A stretch of DNA of 64,000 bases from Vagococcus carniphilus (GTDB lineage Bacteria; Bacillota; Bacilli; Lactobacillales; Vagococcaceae): assembly GCF_014397115.1 (NCBI RefSeq), contig NZ_CP060720.1, positions 1,504,001 through 1,568,000 on the forward strand, given 5' to 3'. The translations under genes were made by a program, and so were the position numbers. Below the pieces are notes generated by a model. It was not told the DNA's origin. It searched no databases and saw only the letters and a program-made list of their open reading frames with translations. Positions 1 to 7,974 of this stretch are shown piece by piece (position 1 is the first letter of the stretch; the number at the start of each line of letters is the position of its first letter).

Positions 1-112
1 AATGATCCCTTAAATTCATTTAAACATTGAACCTAATAGTTTGAAATCTTAACTCTAACTCAAGTGTACACATTTTATAAGATATATTCAAGATAATATG
101 TCTAAAAAAACG

Positions 113-1312
113 TTATAAATTTATTTTTTTTAAGAATGTAGGTTTTTTATCGAATAAAATGTACTCAGTCACATAGTAAATGATAACAAAAATAAAAATA
201 ATTTTAGTATAGCTAATTATTTGACTACTCAAAGATAACTTTTCATTTGGAAAAGCAGTTATTAAAAAAGTACTAGCTGCAAAAGTTATCATTCCGTAAA
301 TAATTACTAAAAGTTGGATTGTTCTTTTTAATGTAGGAATAATAATAAAACTTCCACGATTTTCAAGGCTTATATGTTCAAATAACCGTTGACCAAAAAA
401 TAATACTATGCTAGCTGAAAATACAAGTATGAATAAAGGTAAATAATTAATAGGCTGAATTGAAACTTGTTGAAGTGGTAATACATTATTCAAGACGTTG
501 GAAGACACTGTGGAAGTTTCTTCTATATGACTATTGAAAAAAGTTTGACTTATGTAATCAATGTTTGATAAAAAGCGATTAAAAGTAAAGAACATAACAA
601 GAATTGCGCTAATTCCAAATAGCCAATTTCCGATAATTAATCCTAAAAAACTACTTAATATAAAAAAACTAACAAGAGTTAACCAACCAGAAAAAGAAGA
701 AAATAGTTGTTGGCTAAGCGATATGTTTAAATAATCATGAGGAATAAAAAAACGATAAGCTAAAATTGAAACAGCTTTTGAAATAAATAAAGTAAGTGCC
801 ATCGTGCCTCCAATATAATAATATTTATACCAATAAATAGAAGATCGTTTGTATTTACTAGTAAATAATAAAGTATTAAAATTGGATTTTAAATCAATTA
901 AAAAGAGAAGAGTGCCAACTATAATAAAAATCATTAAAAGCTGTATAAAATGTTCATTGTAGTAAGGATAAGAATTGTATCTTTGTTGATTGGCATCTTC
1001 GTTAGGGTTAAAAATAGTTAAACTATAATTCCTAAAGGTATTGAAATCGTCAGTATAAATAGCATGTTCTTTTTTTAAATCATAAAAAAGGAAAATTTTT
1101 CCTTTTTCTTGATCCTCAAATTCATAAGAATCTTTAAGCTGTTTTTCAAAATTTAAATGCGCTTTTTCACTTGAAAAGTATTTGTAATCATTCTTCCAAG
1201 AAACAATATCTGTTATGGTTTGAATCAAGTAAATACCAGCTATAGTAATTATTAAAATAGTAATAATTTTTTTATAATGGTGAAAAAGTAATCGCTTAAG
1301 TGACTGATCCAT
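113..1312 (-). CDS. ABC transporter permease, multi-span membrane protein
   Basis: A 399-residue membrane protein, last gene of a GntR / ATPase / permease operon read on the minus strand. One membrane segment lies near residues 15-35, followed by a polar extracytoplasmic loop of roughly 80 residues, then about seven more hydrophobic segments to the C-terminus. It has no ATPase motifs, so it should form the membrane channel for the ATPase encoded just upstream (14-base gap). An AGGAGG site six bases before the ATG supports the start. The layout resembles the YtrABC-type exporters of Firmicutes, which respond to cell-wall antibiotics. That comparison rests on gene order and domain type; the substrate is unknown. 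Confidence 0.75.
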   Translation of the reverse strand: MDQSLKRLLFHHYKKIITILIITIAGIYLIQTITDIVSWKNDYKYFSSEKAHLNFEKQLKDSYEFEDQEKGKIFLFYDLKKEHAIYTDDFNTFRNYSLTIFNPNEDANQQRYNSYPYYNEHFIQLLMIFIIVGTLLFLIDLKSNFNTLLFTSKYKRSSIYWYKYYYIGGTMALTLFISKAVSILAYRFFIPHDYLNISLSQQLFSSFSGWLTLVSFFILSSFLGLIIGNWLFGISAILVMFFTFNRFLSNIDYISQTFFNSHIEETSTVSSNVLNNVLPLQQVSIQPINYLPLFILVFSASIVLFFGQRLFEHISLENRGSFIIIPTLKRTIQLLVIIYGMITFAASTFLITAFPNEKLSLSSQIISYTKIIFIFVIIYYVTEYILFDKKPTFLKKINL

Positions 1313-1326
1313 AGTACGCCTCCTTT

Positions 1327-2214
1327 TTAATGAAACAGTTGATAGTCTACTTCAGATGTAAAGTGAGAAGAGAATAGATCTTCTAATGTTAAAGGAACTT
1401 CTTCAAAAAGAACTGGGTCTTTAGCAAGAATTGCTTCATATAAATCATCATCCAAATTTTCAAAAATACCAATAATCACTCGACCTTGAACTTGGATCAC
1501 TTGACAATTCTTTTTAACGATTGCAGGAATTTCTTTCTTTTTAAAAACCATTTGTACTTTTCTGGTTTGCTCTTTTATTTCTTGAAGGTTATACGTTTTA
1601 TTTATCACGCCATTTTGTAGAAATAAAATATGATCTACAATATTTTCAAGTTCTAATAGATTATGAGATGAGATTAGGATAGATGATTGATTGATACTAA
1701 CTTCATTGAGTATCAATGAGATTACTTTTTTACGAATAATTAAGTCTAATCCATCAAAAGGCTCATCTAGAATATAGTATTTGGCATGACAAGAAAAAGC
1801 TAAAATAACTTTGAATAAAGCTTGTGCTCCTTTTGAGTTTCTATCAATGGGTAAGTCCATGTTAAAATCATATTTTCTTAGTAAACTAATATATTTTTCG
1901 TGATCAAACTGCTGATACAATTCTGAATAATATGGTTCGATTGAGATAGGTGAATGGTTATTCAAAAAATTAAATTGATCATCCAAATAGAATATAGTTT
2001 CTTTTAATTCTACTTTTTGATAAAGTGATACTTCATTAATTAAAACATCACCTGAATCTTTTTGATAAAAACCAGTAATCGTTCTAAATAGAGTGGTTTT
2101 TCCTGTTCCGTTTCTACCCACAATACCGATGATTTCTCCTTTGTTTAATGAAAAAGAAATATCTTTAAGGACAGGTTGTGTACCAATATTTTTACTTAAA
2201 TGTTTAATTTTCAT
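1327..2214 (-). CDS. ABC transporter ATP-binding protein (YtrB-like)
   Basis: A 295-residue cytoplasmic ATPase. The Walker A motif GRNGTGKTT lies near residue 33, Walker B with YILDEPFDGLD near 150, and the switch histidine in SSHN near 182. The signature region reads NSKGAQALF rather than LSGGQ, a divergence common in YtrB-type exporters. About 85 residues after the ATPase core form a C-terminal extension without a motif I recognise. The ATG overlaps the stop of the upstream gntR gene by four bases (ATGA), so the two are translationally coupled. It should power the permease encoded next. Substrate unknown. Confidence 0.85.
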   Translation of the reverse strand: MKIKHLSKNIGTQPVLKDISFSLNKGEIIGIVGRNGTGKTTLFRTITGFYQKDSGDVLINEVSLYQKVELKETIFYLDDQFNFLNNHSPISIEPYYSELYQQFDHEKYISLLRKYDFNMDLPIDRNSKGAQALFKVILAFSCHAKYYILDEPFDGLDLIIRKKVISLILNEVSINQSSILISSHNLLELENIVDHILFLQNGVINKTYNLQEIKEQTRKVQMVFKKKEIPAIVKKNCQVIQVQGRVIIGIFENLDDDLYEAILAKDPVLFEEVPLTLEDLFSSHFTSEVDYQLFH

Positions 2215-2594
2215 GAGTCTTCACCAACTCGTTGATAAAAGGAATTAATCCATTCTAAAGTTTTTTCTTTAGGAATATTCTGATAATGAATATCAAGAAG
2301 TAGCAATTCCAAAGCTAGTTTGAGCTCACTTTTTTTAAAATCAGTTGCTTCTGTAGTGCTTTTATTTTTAATAAAAGTTCCTTTCCCATGTATAACGATA
2401 ATAAATTCTTCTTTTTCTAATATCTTATAAGCTCGATTGACTGTATTAGGATTAATGTTTAATGTATTTGCCATCTCTCTTACTGAAAGTAGTCGATCAC
2501 CAGGAGCTAGAACACCATCTTTAATTTGTTTTTTGATATAAATGACAATTTGTTCATATAAAGGGGCATGACTGAGTTCGTTTAGTAAAATCAT
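2211..2594 (-). CDS. GntR-family transcriptional regulator (YtrA type)
   Basis: A 127-residue regulator with an N-terminal winged helix-turn-helix of the GntR class (residues about 10-75). The recognition region contains the family pattern LLSVREMA and NPNTVNRAY. The short C-terminal tail of about 50 residues, instead of a large ligand-binding domain, places it in the YtrA subfamily, which usually represses its own operon with a linked ABC transporter. A GGAGG site precedes the ATG by about seven bases. The promoter just upstream carries an inverted repeat that is a likely binding site. It is the first gene of the operon; the inducing signal is not visible. Confidence 0.88.
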   Translation of the reverse strand: MILLNELSHAPLYEQIVIYIKKQIKDGVLAPGDRLLSVREMANTLNINPNTVNRAYKILEKEEFIIVIHGKGTFIKNKSTTEATDFKKSELKLALELLLLDIHYQNIPKEKTLEWINSFYQRVGEDS

Positions 2595-2620
2595 TTTTTT
2601 CCTCCCAATTTTGTCTTTAT

Positions 2621-2656
2621 GTGTCTTATTTTAATTAGGACACTTTTTTTTGTCAA
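2621..2656 (-). promoter_or_regulatory. Promoter and operator of the gntR-ABC operon
   Basis: On the minus strand TTGACA (2651-2656) and TAAAAT (2628-2633) are separated by exactly 17 bases, a near-consensus sigma-A promoter. A dyad with arms GTGTC (2621-2625) and GACAC (2639-2643) spans the -10 box. YtrA-type GntR repressors bind GTGT...ACAC dyads, so autorepression by the first gene product is a reasonable inference. Confidence 0.65.
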
Positions 2657-2659
2657 CTA

Positions 2660-2672
2660 AAAACCGAACATT
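2660..2672 (+). promoter_or_regulatory. PurBox (PurR binding site)
   Basis: The 13 bases fully match the Firmicute PurBox consensus AWWWCCGAACWWT. The central G (2666) lies about 76 bases before the predicted transcription start of the purine permease gene. That is the position described for PurR-activated promoters in Lactococcus. No convincing second, inverted box is present at normal spacing, which also fits activation rather than Bacillus-type repression. Confidence 0.65.
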
Positions 2673-2706
2673 CTTGTTAAAAGTTCTAATAAATTCCATC
2701 TTATTC

Positions 2707-2735
2707 TTGCATATTAAAAAAATGATAGCTATAAT
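2707..2735 (+). promoter_or_regulatory. Sigma-A promoter of the purine permease gene
   Basis: TTGCAT (2707-2712) and TATAAT (2730-2735) are separated by 17 bases. The predicted start is near 2742, leaving a leader of about 54 bases before the ATG at 2796. No purine riboswitch sequence is seen in that leader. Confidence 0.7.
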
Positions 2736-2795
2736 CAAATTTGTTATTCGTAATAAACGAACAAAAAAGAAATAAAAAGGGTGGAATATTAGGAA

Positions 2796-4231
2796 ATGGA
2801 TAAGTTTTTTAAATTAAAAGAGAATGGAACATCGATTTCAACAGAAATTATGGCAGGGTTAACAACTTTCTTTGCAATGAGCTACATTTTATTTGTTAAT
2901 CCATCAATTTTAGCAATCTCAGGTATGCCATTTCAAGCAGTATTCTTAGCAACTATCATCAGTTCTGCTATTGGTACATTAGTAATGGGGCTGTTCGCCA
3001 ATGTTCCTTATGCACAGGCACCAGGAATGGGACTTAACGCTTTCTTTACTTTTACAGTTGTATTTGGGTTAGGGTATAGATGGGAACAAGCATTAGCTAT
3101 GGTCTTCTTATGTGGCATGATAAATATTATAATAACTGTAACTAAATTTAGAAAGTTGATTATTAAATCAATTCCTGAAAGTTTACAACATGCTATTGGT
3201 GGGGAATTGGTATTTTTGTGGCTTATGTTGGTATTAAGAATGCAGGTTTTTTACAATTTACTTCTGATTCAAATAGTATCGTTTCATCAACGGTTGAAAA
3301 TAATCAAGCAACAAATGTTGTGTCAAACGGTGGTATTGTTCCAGCATTAGCTAATTTTAATAATCCTGCTATCTTGTTAGGTGTTATTGGCTTAGTTATT
3401 ACAAGTATTTTAGTTATCAAGCAAGTAAGAGGTGCTATACTTATTGGAATCATTACAACTTCTATAATTGCTATTCCAATGGGAATTGTTGATTTATCTC
3501 AAGTTAACTTTCAAGAAAATTCTTTGGGTAATTCTTTTAAAGAATTAGGAACAACTTTTGGTGCCGCATTTGGTCCAAATGGAATGAGTTCATTATTTGC
3601 AGATACTTCAAAAATTCCTCAAGTATTGTTAACTGTTTTAGCTTTTAGTCTTTCTGATATTTTTGATACAATTGGCACATTTATTGGAACAGGAAGAAGA
3701 ACAGGTATTTTTACGAAAGAAGATGAAGAAGCTGTTGAAAAAAGCAGCGGTATCAAGTCTAAAATGGATAGAGCTTTATTTTCAGATGCTATTGCAACAT
3801 CAGCTGGAGCGATTTTAGGGACTTCTAATGTTACAACTTTTGTTGAAAGTGCTGCTGGAATTGCAGCAGGAGGAAGAACAGGTCTAACTTCCGTAGTTGT
3901 AGCGATTCTTTTTCTATTAAGTAGTTTCTTATCTCCAATTGTTGGTGTAGTGCCAGCTCAAGCTACGGCACCTGCACTAATTATTGTTGGTATTATGATG
4001 ATGGCTTCCTTCAAAGAAATTAATTGGACAGACTTAGAGGATGCAATTCCAGCATTTTTTACCTCTATTTTCATGGGATTGTGCTATAGTATTTCTTACG
4101 GAATTGCCGCAGGTTTTATATTTTATGTTATTGTTAAAGTTGTGACAGGTAAGAAGAAAGAAATATCTCCGGTATTATGGATTGTGACTCTTTTATTCTT
4201 AATTAACTTTATAGTTATTGGTGTATTGTAA
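2796..4231 (+). pseudogene. NCS2-family purine permease (PbuG/AdeP-like), frameshifted
   Basis: Two overlapping reading frames (2796-3350 and the frame ending at 4231) together encode one xanthine/uracil-permease-like protein for hypoxanthine, guanine or adenine uptake. The first part carries the typical N-terminus with AQAPGMGLNAFF. The second carries SDIFDTIGTF and the TSNVTTFVESAAGIAAGGRTG region. The frames join at the G run 3201-3204: one extra G would restore GGGIGIFVAYVG without a break. Homology continues on both sides with no other defect, so the deletion is recent or a base-calling error. As it stands the product stops after about 135 native residues plus 49 unrelated ones. Promoter and PurBox upstream are intact. 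Confidence 0.85.
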
Positions 4232-4254
4232 AAAGATAACCAATTGAAGAAAAA

Positions 4255-4300
4255 AATAGTTTTATTTCTAGAGTTAGAACTAGAAATAGAACTATTTTTT
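4255..4300 (+). terminator. Rho-independent terminator after the purine permease
   Basis: A 17-base stem (4255-4271 with 4280-4296, one G-U pair) with an 8-base loop is followed by a T run. It closes the purine permease transcription unit. Confidence 0.85.
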
Positions 4301-4384
4301 ATCTTTCTTTTTTAGAAACAACATAGAAATTAAGGGATAAATGAAGTAAAATTAATAATGAGGAACAAATTTAGGAGTGATTGT

Positions 4385-4558
4385 ATGAAAAATAAACCTG
4401 AGTTAACCAAAGAAGAGCTTTTAGCAGAATTAGACAGTATTAAGAATAGAATGGAAGATTATGATTGGGAATATCGTTTTTCAAGATTTCAAGAACGTTT
4501 GACAAATGAAAAAGAAGAAGTAGTAAAAATAATAGAAGAAATGAAAACAGCAAACTAA
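4385..4558 (+). CDS. Small acidic hypothetical protein, 57 aa
   Basis: An unrecognised, highly charged protein of 57 residues, rich in Glu and Lys, with no membrane segment or cysteine. It is predicted mostly helical and possibly coiled-coil. The ATG at 4385 was chosen because AGGAG lies seven bases upstream; an in-frame ATG at 4358 has no good site. It stands alone between the permease terminator and the efflux pump gene, about 60 bases before the latter. No function is proposed. Codon use looks like its neighbours and the ribosome-binding site is good, which supports a real gene. Confidence 0.6.
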   Translation: MKNKPELTKEELLAELDSIKNRMEDYDWEYRFSRFQERLTNEKEEVVKIIEEMKTAN

Positions 4559-4619
4559 TCGAACTTAAAATCGTGATTCTTTATTTTAACTAGTGTATAC
4601 TTGAGGACATTACGGAAGG

Positions 4620-5840
4620 ATGATTGATAAATTAATGGAGATTGACTGGAAAAAGAATTTATACATCGCGTGGGTTGGATGTTTCTTTACGGGAGCCAGT
4701 TTTAGTTTGGTGATGCCTTTTATACCTATTTACATTGAGCAATTAGGTGCTCCACAAAATAAGATTGAGTTTTACTCTGGATTGTCGATTAGTGTGACGG
4801 CACTGTCAGGAGCTATTTTTTCACCTATTTGGGGAAATTTAGCCGATCGAAGAGGAAGAAAATTAATGATGCTAAGAGCGGCAGCTGGAATGACTATTAC
4901 AATGGGATCTTTAGCATTTGTTCCAAATGTTTTTTGGTTATTAGTGATGCGTTTTTTTAATGGCGTTTTAGCCGGTTATATACCGAATGCTACAGCAATG
5001 ATTGCCTCACAAGCCCCAAGAGAAAAAAATGGTTGGGCGTTAGGTACTTTAGCAACGGGAGCCGTGGCAGGAAATTTGATAGGACCTTCGATGGGAGGGT
5101 TTTTAGCAGAAACGGTAGGTATTCAGAATGTATTCTTGGTAACAGGTGCAATTCTTTTAGCTAATACGCTTATGACCTTACTCTTTGTTAAAGAAGATTT
5201 TCAGCCAATTGCTAAGAAAAATATGGTTTCAACAAAAGAAGTCTTTAAATCTGTTAAAAAACCATCTGTTTTAATAGGGTTATTTATAACAACATTGATT
5301 TTACAAATTGGAATTACGAGTATAAGTCCAATTCTAACACTTTATATTAGAGATCTTGGTGGTGAGATGGATAATATATTATTCATTAGTGGTTTGATTG
5401 TTTCAGTTGCTGGGGTTTCTACATTTGTATCTTCACCTATTTTAGGTAAAATTGGTGATAAGGTGGGAAACCAACGTGTTCTATTCTGTGGACTTATTTT
5501 TTCGCTAATCTGTATTTTCCCAATGTCTATGGTTCAAACACCATTCCAACTAGGATTACTTAGATTCTTTATGGGATTTTCAACAGGGGCGTTAATGCCT
5601 TCTATTAATACATTAATTAGTAAATTAACTCCTGTAGAAGGCGTTAGTCGTATTTTTAGTTTTAACAATATGTTTACTAATTTGGGACAGGTTATGGGAC
5701 CACTTGTAGGTTCGACTGTAGCCAATGGTTATGGCTATCGTTCAGTATTTGTGGCAACGAGTCTTTTGATAACTGCTAATATTGTTTTAACTTTCTTTAA
5801 TTTTAAAGGAGAACTTGCTTTGAAAAATCCATTAAAATAA
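4620..5840 (+). CDS. MFS multidrug efflux transporter, PmrA/NorA-like
   Basis: A 12-span major facilitator protein of about 400 residues. Motif A, GNLADRRGRK, lies in the loop between segments 2 and 3, and the antiporter-type motif with GxxxGPxxGG occurs near residue 155. Overall it resembles the streptococcal drug exporter PmrA and the MdtG group, so proton-driven export of drugs or dyes is likely; substrates cannot be read from sequence. The ATG at 4620 directly follows GGAAGG with no spacer. The in-frame ATG at 4635 has about 14 bases of spacing, so the start is uncertain by five codons. The IS1182-type element begins five bases after the stop codon. Confidence 0.85.
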   Translation: MIDKLMEIDWKKNLYIAWVGCFFTGASFSLVMPFIPIYIEQLGAPQNKIEFYSGLSISVTALSGAIFSPIWGNLADRRGRKLMMLRAAAGMTITMGSLAFVPNVFWLLVMRFFNGVLAGYIPNATAMIASQAPREKNGWALGTLATGAVAGNLIGPSMGGFLAETVGIQNVFLVTGAILLANTLMTLLFVKEDFQPIAKKNMVSTKEVFKSVKKPSVLIGLFITTLILQIGITSISPILTLYIRDLGGEMDNILFISGLIVSVAGVSTFVSSPILGKIGDKVGNQRVLFCGLIFSLICIFPMSMVQTPFQLGLLRFFMGFSTGALMPSINTLISKLTPVEGVSRIFSFNNMFTNLGQVMGPLVGSTVANGYGYRSVFVATSLLITANIVLTFFNFKGELALKNPLK

Positions 5841-5844
5841 CAAA

Positions 5845-5867
5845 AAAAAGAGGCTGACCCATAAGTC
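5845..5867 (+). repeat. Left terminal inverted repeat of the IS
   Basis: Begins with five A then GAGGCTGACCC. All 23 bases match the reverse complement of 7633-7655; identity stops at the next outer base. Confidence 0.9.
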
Positions 5868-5880
5868 CTCAACATAAGTC

Positions 5881-5920
5881 AAAAGGCCAAAAATCTTTTT
5901 TAAGATTTTTGGCCTTTTTT
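5881..5920 (+). terminator. Hairpin inside the IS left end
   Basis: A long perfect stem (arms beginning AAAAGGCC and ending GGCCTTTT) and a T run lie between the left terminal repeat and the transposase promoter region. It would block transcription entering from the efflux gene. Confidence 0.75.
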
Positions 5921-5987
5921 GACGAAATAAATAGCACTTCCTTGTATAATTAAAGTACCTAATCAATAACTAGAAGGGGTGCTATCT

Positions 5988-7592
5988 ATGTACAAAAATT
6001 ATAACATGAAACAAGTTGTTTTATCACTAGATTTAGAAAATGAATTGGAAGAACATGATATTGCCTTTGCCATCAACCAATTGGTTGAAAGTATACCAGA
6101 ACCTTCTTTTGACTTATTTCAACATAACATGGGTGCCTCATCATACCATCCACGAATGATGTTGAAACTCATTTTATGTGGTTACACTCAATCCATTTTC
6201 TCTGGTCGAAAAATAGAAGGTCTCGCAAAAGATAGTATCCGGGCGCGTTGGTTGACTCAATCCCAATACCCTAATTTCAGAACCATTAATCGCTTTCGCG
6301 TGAATCCCCTTGTACAGCCACTTCTAGAGGAATGTTTTATTCAATTCCGAAACCAACTGGTTTCACAAGATTTAATCGACACCGATGCGATTTTTATTGA
6401 TGGAACTAAACTAGAAGCTAATGCCAACAAGTACACCTTTGTTTGGAAGAAAAGTATTGACAACTACGAAACGAGTTTGACAAGGAAATCAAAGGAACTC
6501 TATCAGAAGATGGTGGCAGAAGAGATTATACCTGCTTTACAAAAGGAAGATGAGCAACTGACAGAAGAGGATTTTTCGACGATTGTTCAATCTCTAGAGC
6601 AAAAAGTCGATGAATTAACCGTTCAAATAGAGGCATCAGAAGTAACGGAAGAACGTAAGACCATTCGCTCCGAAAGAAAAGAACCTAGAAAACGATTGAA
6701 GCAGTTCAAAGATTTTAAGGCAAGAAAACAAACATACAAAGAGCATCGAAAAAAGTTTGGTACGCGAAACAGCTATTCAAAAACAGACGTTGATGCCACG
6801 TTTATGCGAATGAAAGATGATCACATGAGGAATGGACAATTAAAACCTGGCTATAATTTACAGATAGCGACAAACACTCAGTATGTCTTAGCTTACGACA
6901 TTTTTCCAAATCCAACGGATTTTAAAACACTTCTCCCTTTCTTAAACACTATTAAAGAACGTTACTTTGACTTACCTCAGTACATTGTGGCAGATGCCGG
7001 TTATGGGAGTGAAGAAAATTATCAAGCAATCATGGATGACTTCGAACGGACGCCTTTAATTACTTATACGATGTATCGAAAAGAGCAAAAAAAGAAGTTT
7101 AAACAACATCCATTTAACCCACAGAATTGGTCGTATGACGAATTAACGGATCATTATATCTGCCCAAATGATCGGGAAGTAAGATTTAGAAATCACAGTA
7201 CACGGACAGATAAATACGGCTTTAAGCGCCACCTTAAACTGTATGAGTGCGAAGACTGTTCAAATTGTCCGCTTCGTTCTCAATGTACGACAGCTAAAAG
7301 TGACTGTAACCGTGTCATACAAAAGAATGGCAATTGGGACTATTTCAAAGCCCATGTGAGAGAGCTATTAGCGTCAAAAGAAACAGGCGATATTTACCGT
7401 CGTCGGAAAATAGATGTAGAACCAGCCTTCGGGAACCTGAAGGCTAATTTGGGTTTCACTCGCTTTTCAGTTAGAGGAAAAGAGAAGGTGAAGAACGAGT
7501 TAGGGTTTGCCTTAATGGCCATCAATTTAAGGAAGATGACTGTCACAAGACAGTGTTTTAATAAAAATAGGCAAAAAAATAAGGACGCATAA
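5988..7592 (+). CDS. IS1182-family transposase
   Basis: A 534-residue DDE transposase. The N-terminal IS1182-type domain with the SYHPRMMLKL pattern occupies roughly residues 1-130. The first catalytic Asp lies in FIDGTKLEANAN (near 140), the second in VADAGYGSEE (near 335), and the catalytic Glu in DVEPAFGNLK near 475. A cysteine-rich stretch (CEDCSNCPLRSQC, near 425) may bind metal. The ATG at 5988 has AGAAGGGG eight bases upstream; the GTG at 5979 overlaps that site and is rejected. There is no frameshift or internal stop, so it is probably active. Confidence 0.92.
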   Translation: MYKNYNMKQVVLSLDLENELEEHDIAFAINQLVESIPEPSFDLFQHNMGASSYHPRMMLKLILCGYTQSIFSGRKIEGLAKDSIRARWLTQSQYPNFRTINRFRVNPLVQPLLEECFIQFRNQLVSQDLIDTDAIFIDGTKLEANANKYTFVWKKSIDNYETSLTRKSKELYQKMVAEEIIPALQKEDEQLTEEDFSTIVQSLEQKVDELTVQIEASEVTEERKTIRSERKEPRKRLKQFKDFKARKQTYKEHRKKFGTRNSYSKTDVDATFMRMKDDHMRNGQLKPGYNLQIATNTQYVLAYDIFPNPTDFKTLLPFLNTIKERYFDLPQYIVADAGYGSEENYQAIMDDFERTPLITYTMYRKEQKKKFKQHPFNPQNWSYDELTDHYICPNDREVRFRNHSTRTDKYGFKRHLKLYECEDCSNCPLRSQCTTAKSDCNRVIQKNGNWDYFKAHVRELLASKETGDIYRRRKIDVEPAFGNLKANLGFTRFSVRGKEKVKNELGFALMAINLRKMTVTRQCFNKNRQKNKDA

Positions 7593-7627
7593 ATCACAAA
7601 ACTGATTTTTGCATCCTTATTTTTATA
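7580..7627 (+). terminator. Terminator at the transposase 3' end
   Basis: An 18-base imperfect stem (arms beginning ATAAGGACGCA and ending TGCATCCTTAT) overlaps the transposase stop and is followed by a T-rich run. It lies inside the right end of the IS. Confidence 0.7.
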
Positions 7628-7632
7628 TTTGA

Positions 7633-7655
7633 GACTTATGGGTCAGCCTCTTTTT
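7633..7655 (-). repeat. Right terminal inverted repeat of the IS
   Basis: Perfect 23-base inverse copy of 5845-5867. Its last two T residues form part of the stop codon of the minus-strand DUF2929-like gene. Confidence 0.9.
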
Positions 7656-7845
7656 ATTTAGCTGCTGATTTTTTTTGTTTTTTAGGTAAAGCTGCTTCAC
7701 CAATTAGCATAATGATCACGCCACAAATTAGGGAAATAGTTGTTACTTGTACAAAGTCATAAGTTCCGCCAGTTAAAGCTCCACCAATGTACCCAACAAC
7801 TTGACCTAAAATTAATGACCAAAGAAGAACTATTAAGTTTTTCAT
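7654..7845 (-). CDS. Small membrane protein, DUF2929/YjzD-like
   Basis: A 63-residue protein with two membrane segments (residues about 4-25 and 33-53) and a short basic tail ending KKQKKSAAK. Length and pattern match the YjzD/DUF2929 family of Firmicutes, whose function is unknown. The stop codon straddles the IS boundary, so the insertion may have clipped or reconstituted the extreme 3' end. The length looks normal for the family. It is divergent from dnaE, with about 130 bases between the two starts. Confidence 0.7.
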   Translation of the reverse strand: MKNLIVLLWSLILGQVVGYIGGALTGGTYDFVQVTTISLICGVIIMLIGEAALPKKQKKSAAK

Positions 7846-7974
7846 ACTGTCTGCGCACCTCTTTTCAGAAATAGTTTACCAATCTTAATGTGAAATGTAA
7901 AGCAAAGATAGGAGTTTTATTGGATAAAAATTTTTGTGTTATAATACCTTTAACAACATTAACGGAGGGGTCAA

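Larger units (their letters stand above)
5845..7655 (+). mobile_element. Complete IS1182-family insertion sequence
   Basis: An 1811-bp element bounded by perfect 23-bp terminal inverted repeats and carrying one intact transposase gene. Its left end starts five bases after the efflux gene stop codon. Its right end supplies two bases of the stop codon of the convergent DUF2929-like gene. Both ends contain internal hairpins followed by T runs, so the transposase gene is insulated from outside transcription. I find no target duplication. The terminal repeat has the look of one arm of a terminator (A run then GAGGCTGACC), consistent with insertion at the intergenic terminator between two convergent genes. 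Confidence 0.9.

Noticed and set aside
1-112. Window start as part of a gene
   Set aside because: AT-rich sequence with stops in all frames and no recognisable product.
2679-2691. Second inverted PurBox
   Set aside because: AAAGTTCTAATA matches only the GTTC part and its spacing to the first box is too short.
2736-2795. Purine riboswitch before the NCS2 permease
   Set aside because: The leader is too short and lacks the conserved core.
5831-5844. Target-site duplication flanking the IS
   Set aside because: Left and right flanks share no direct repeat beyond chance A/T.
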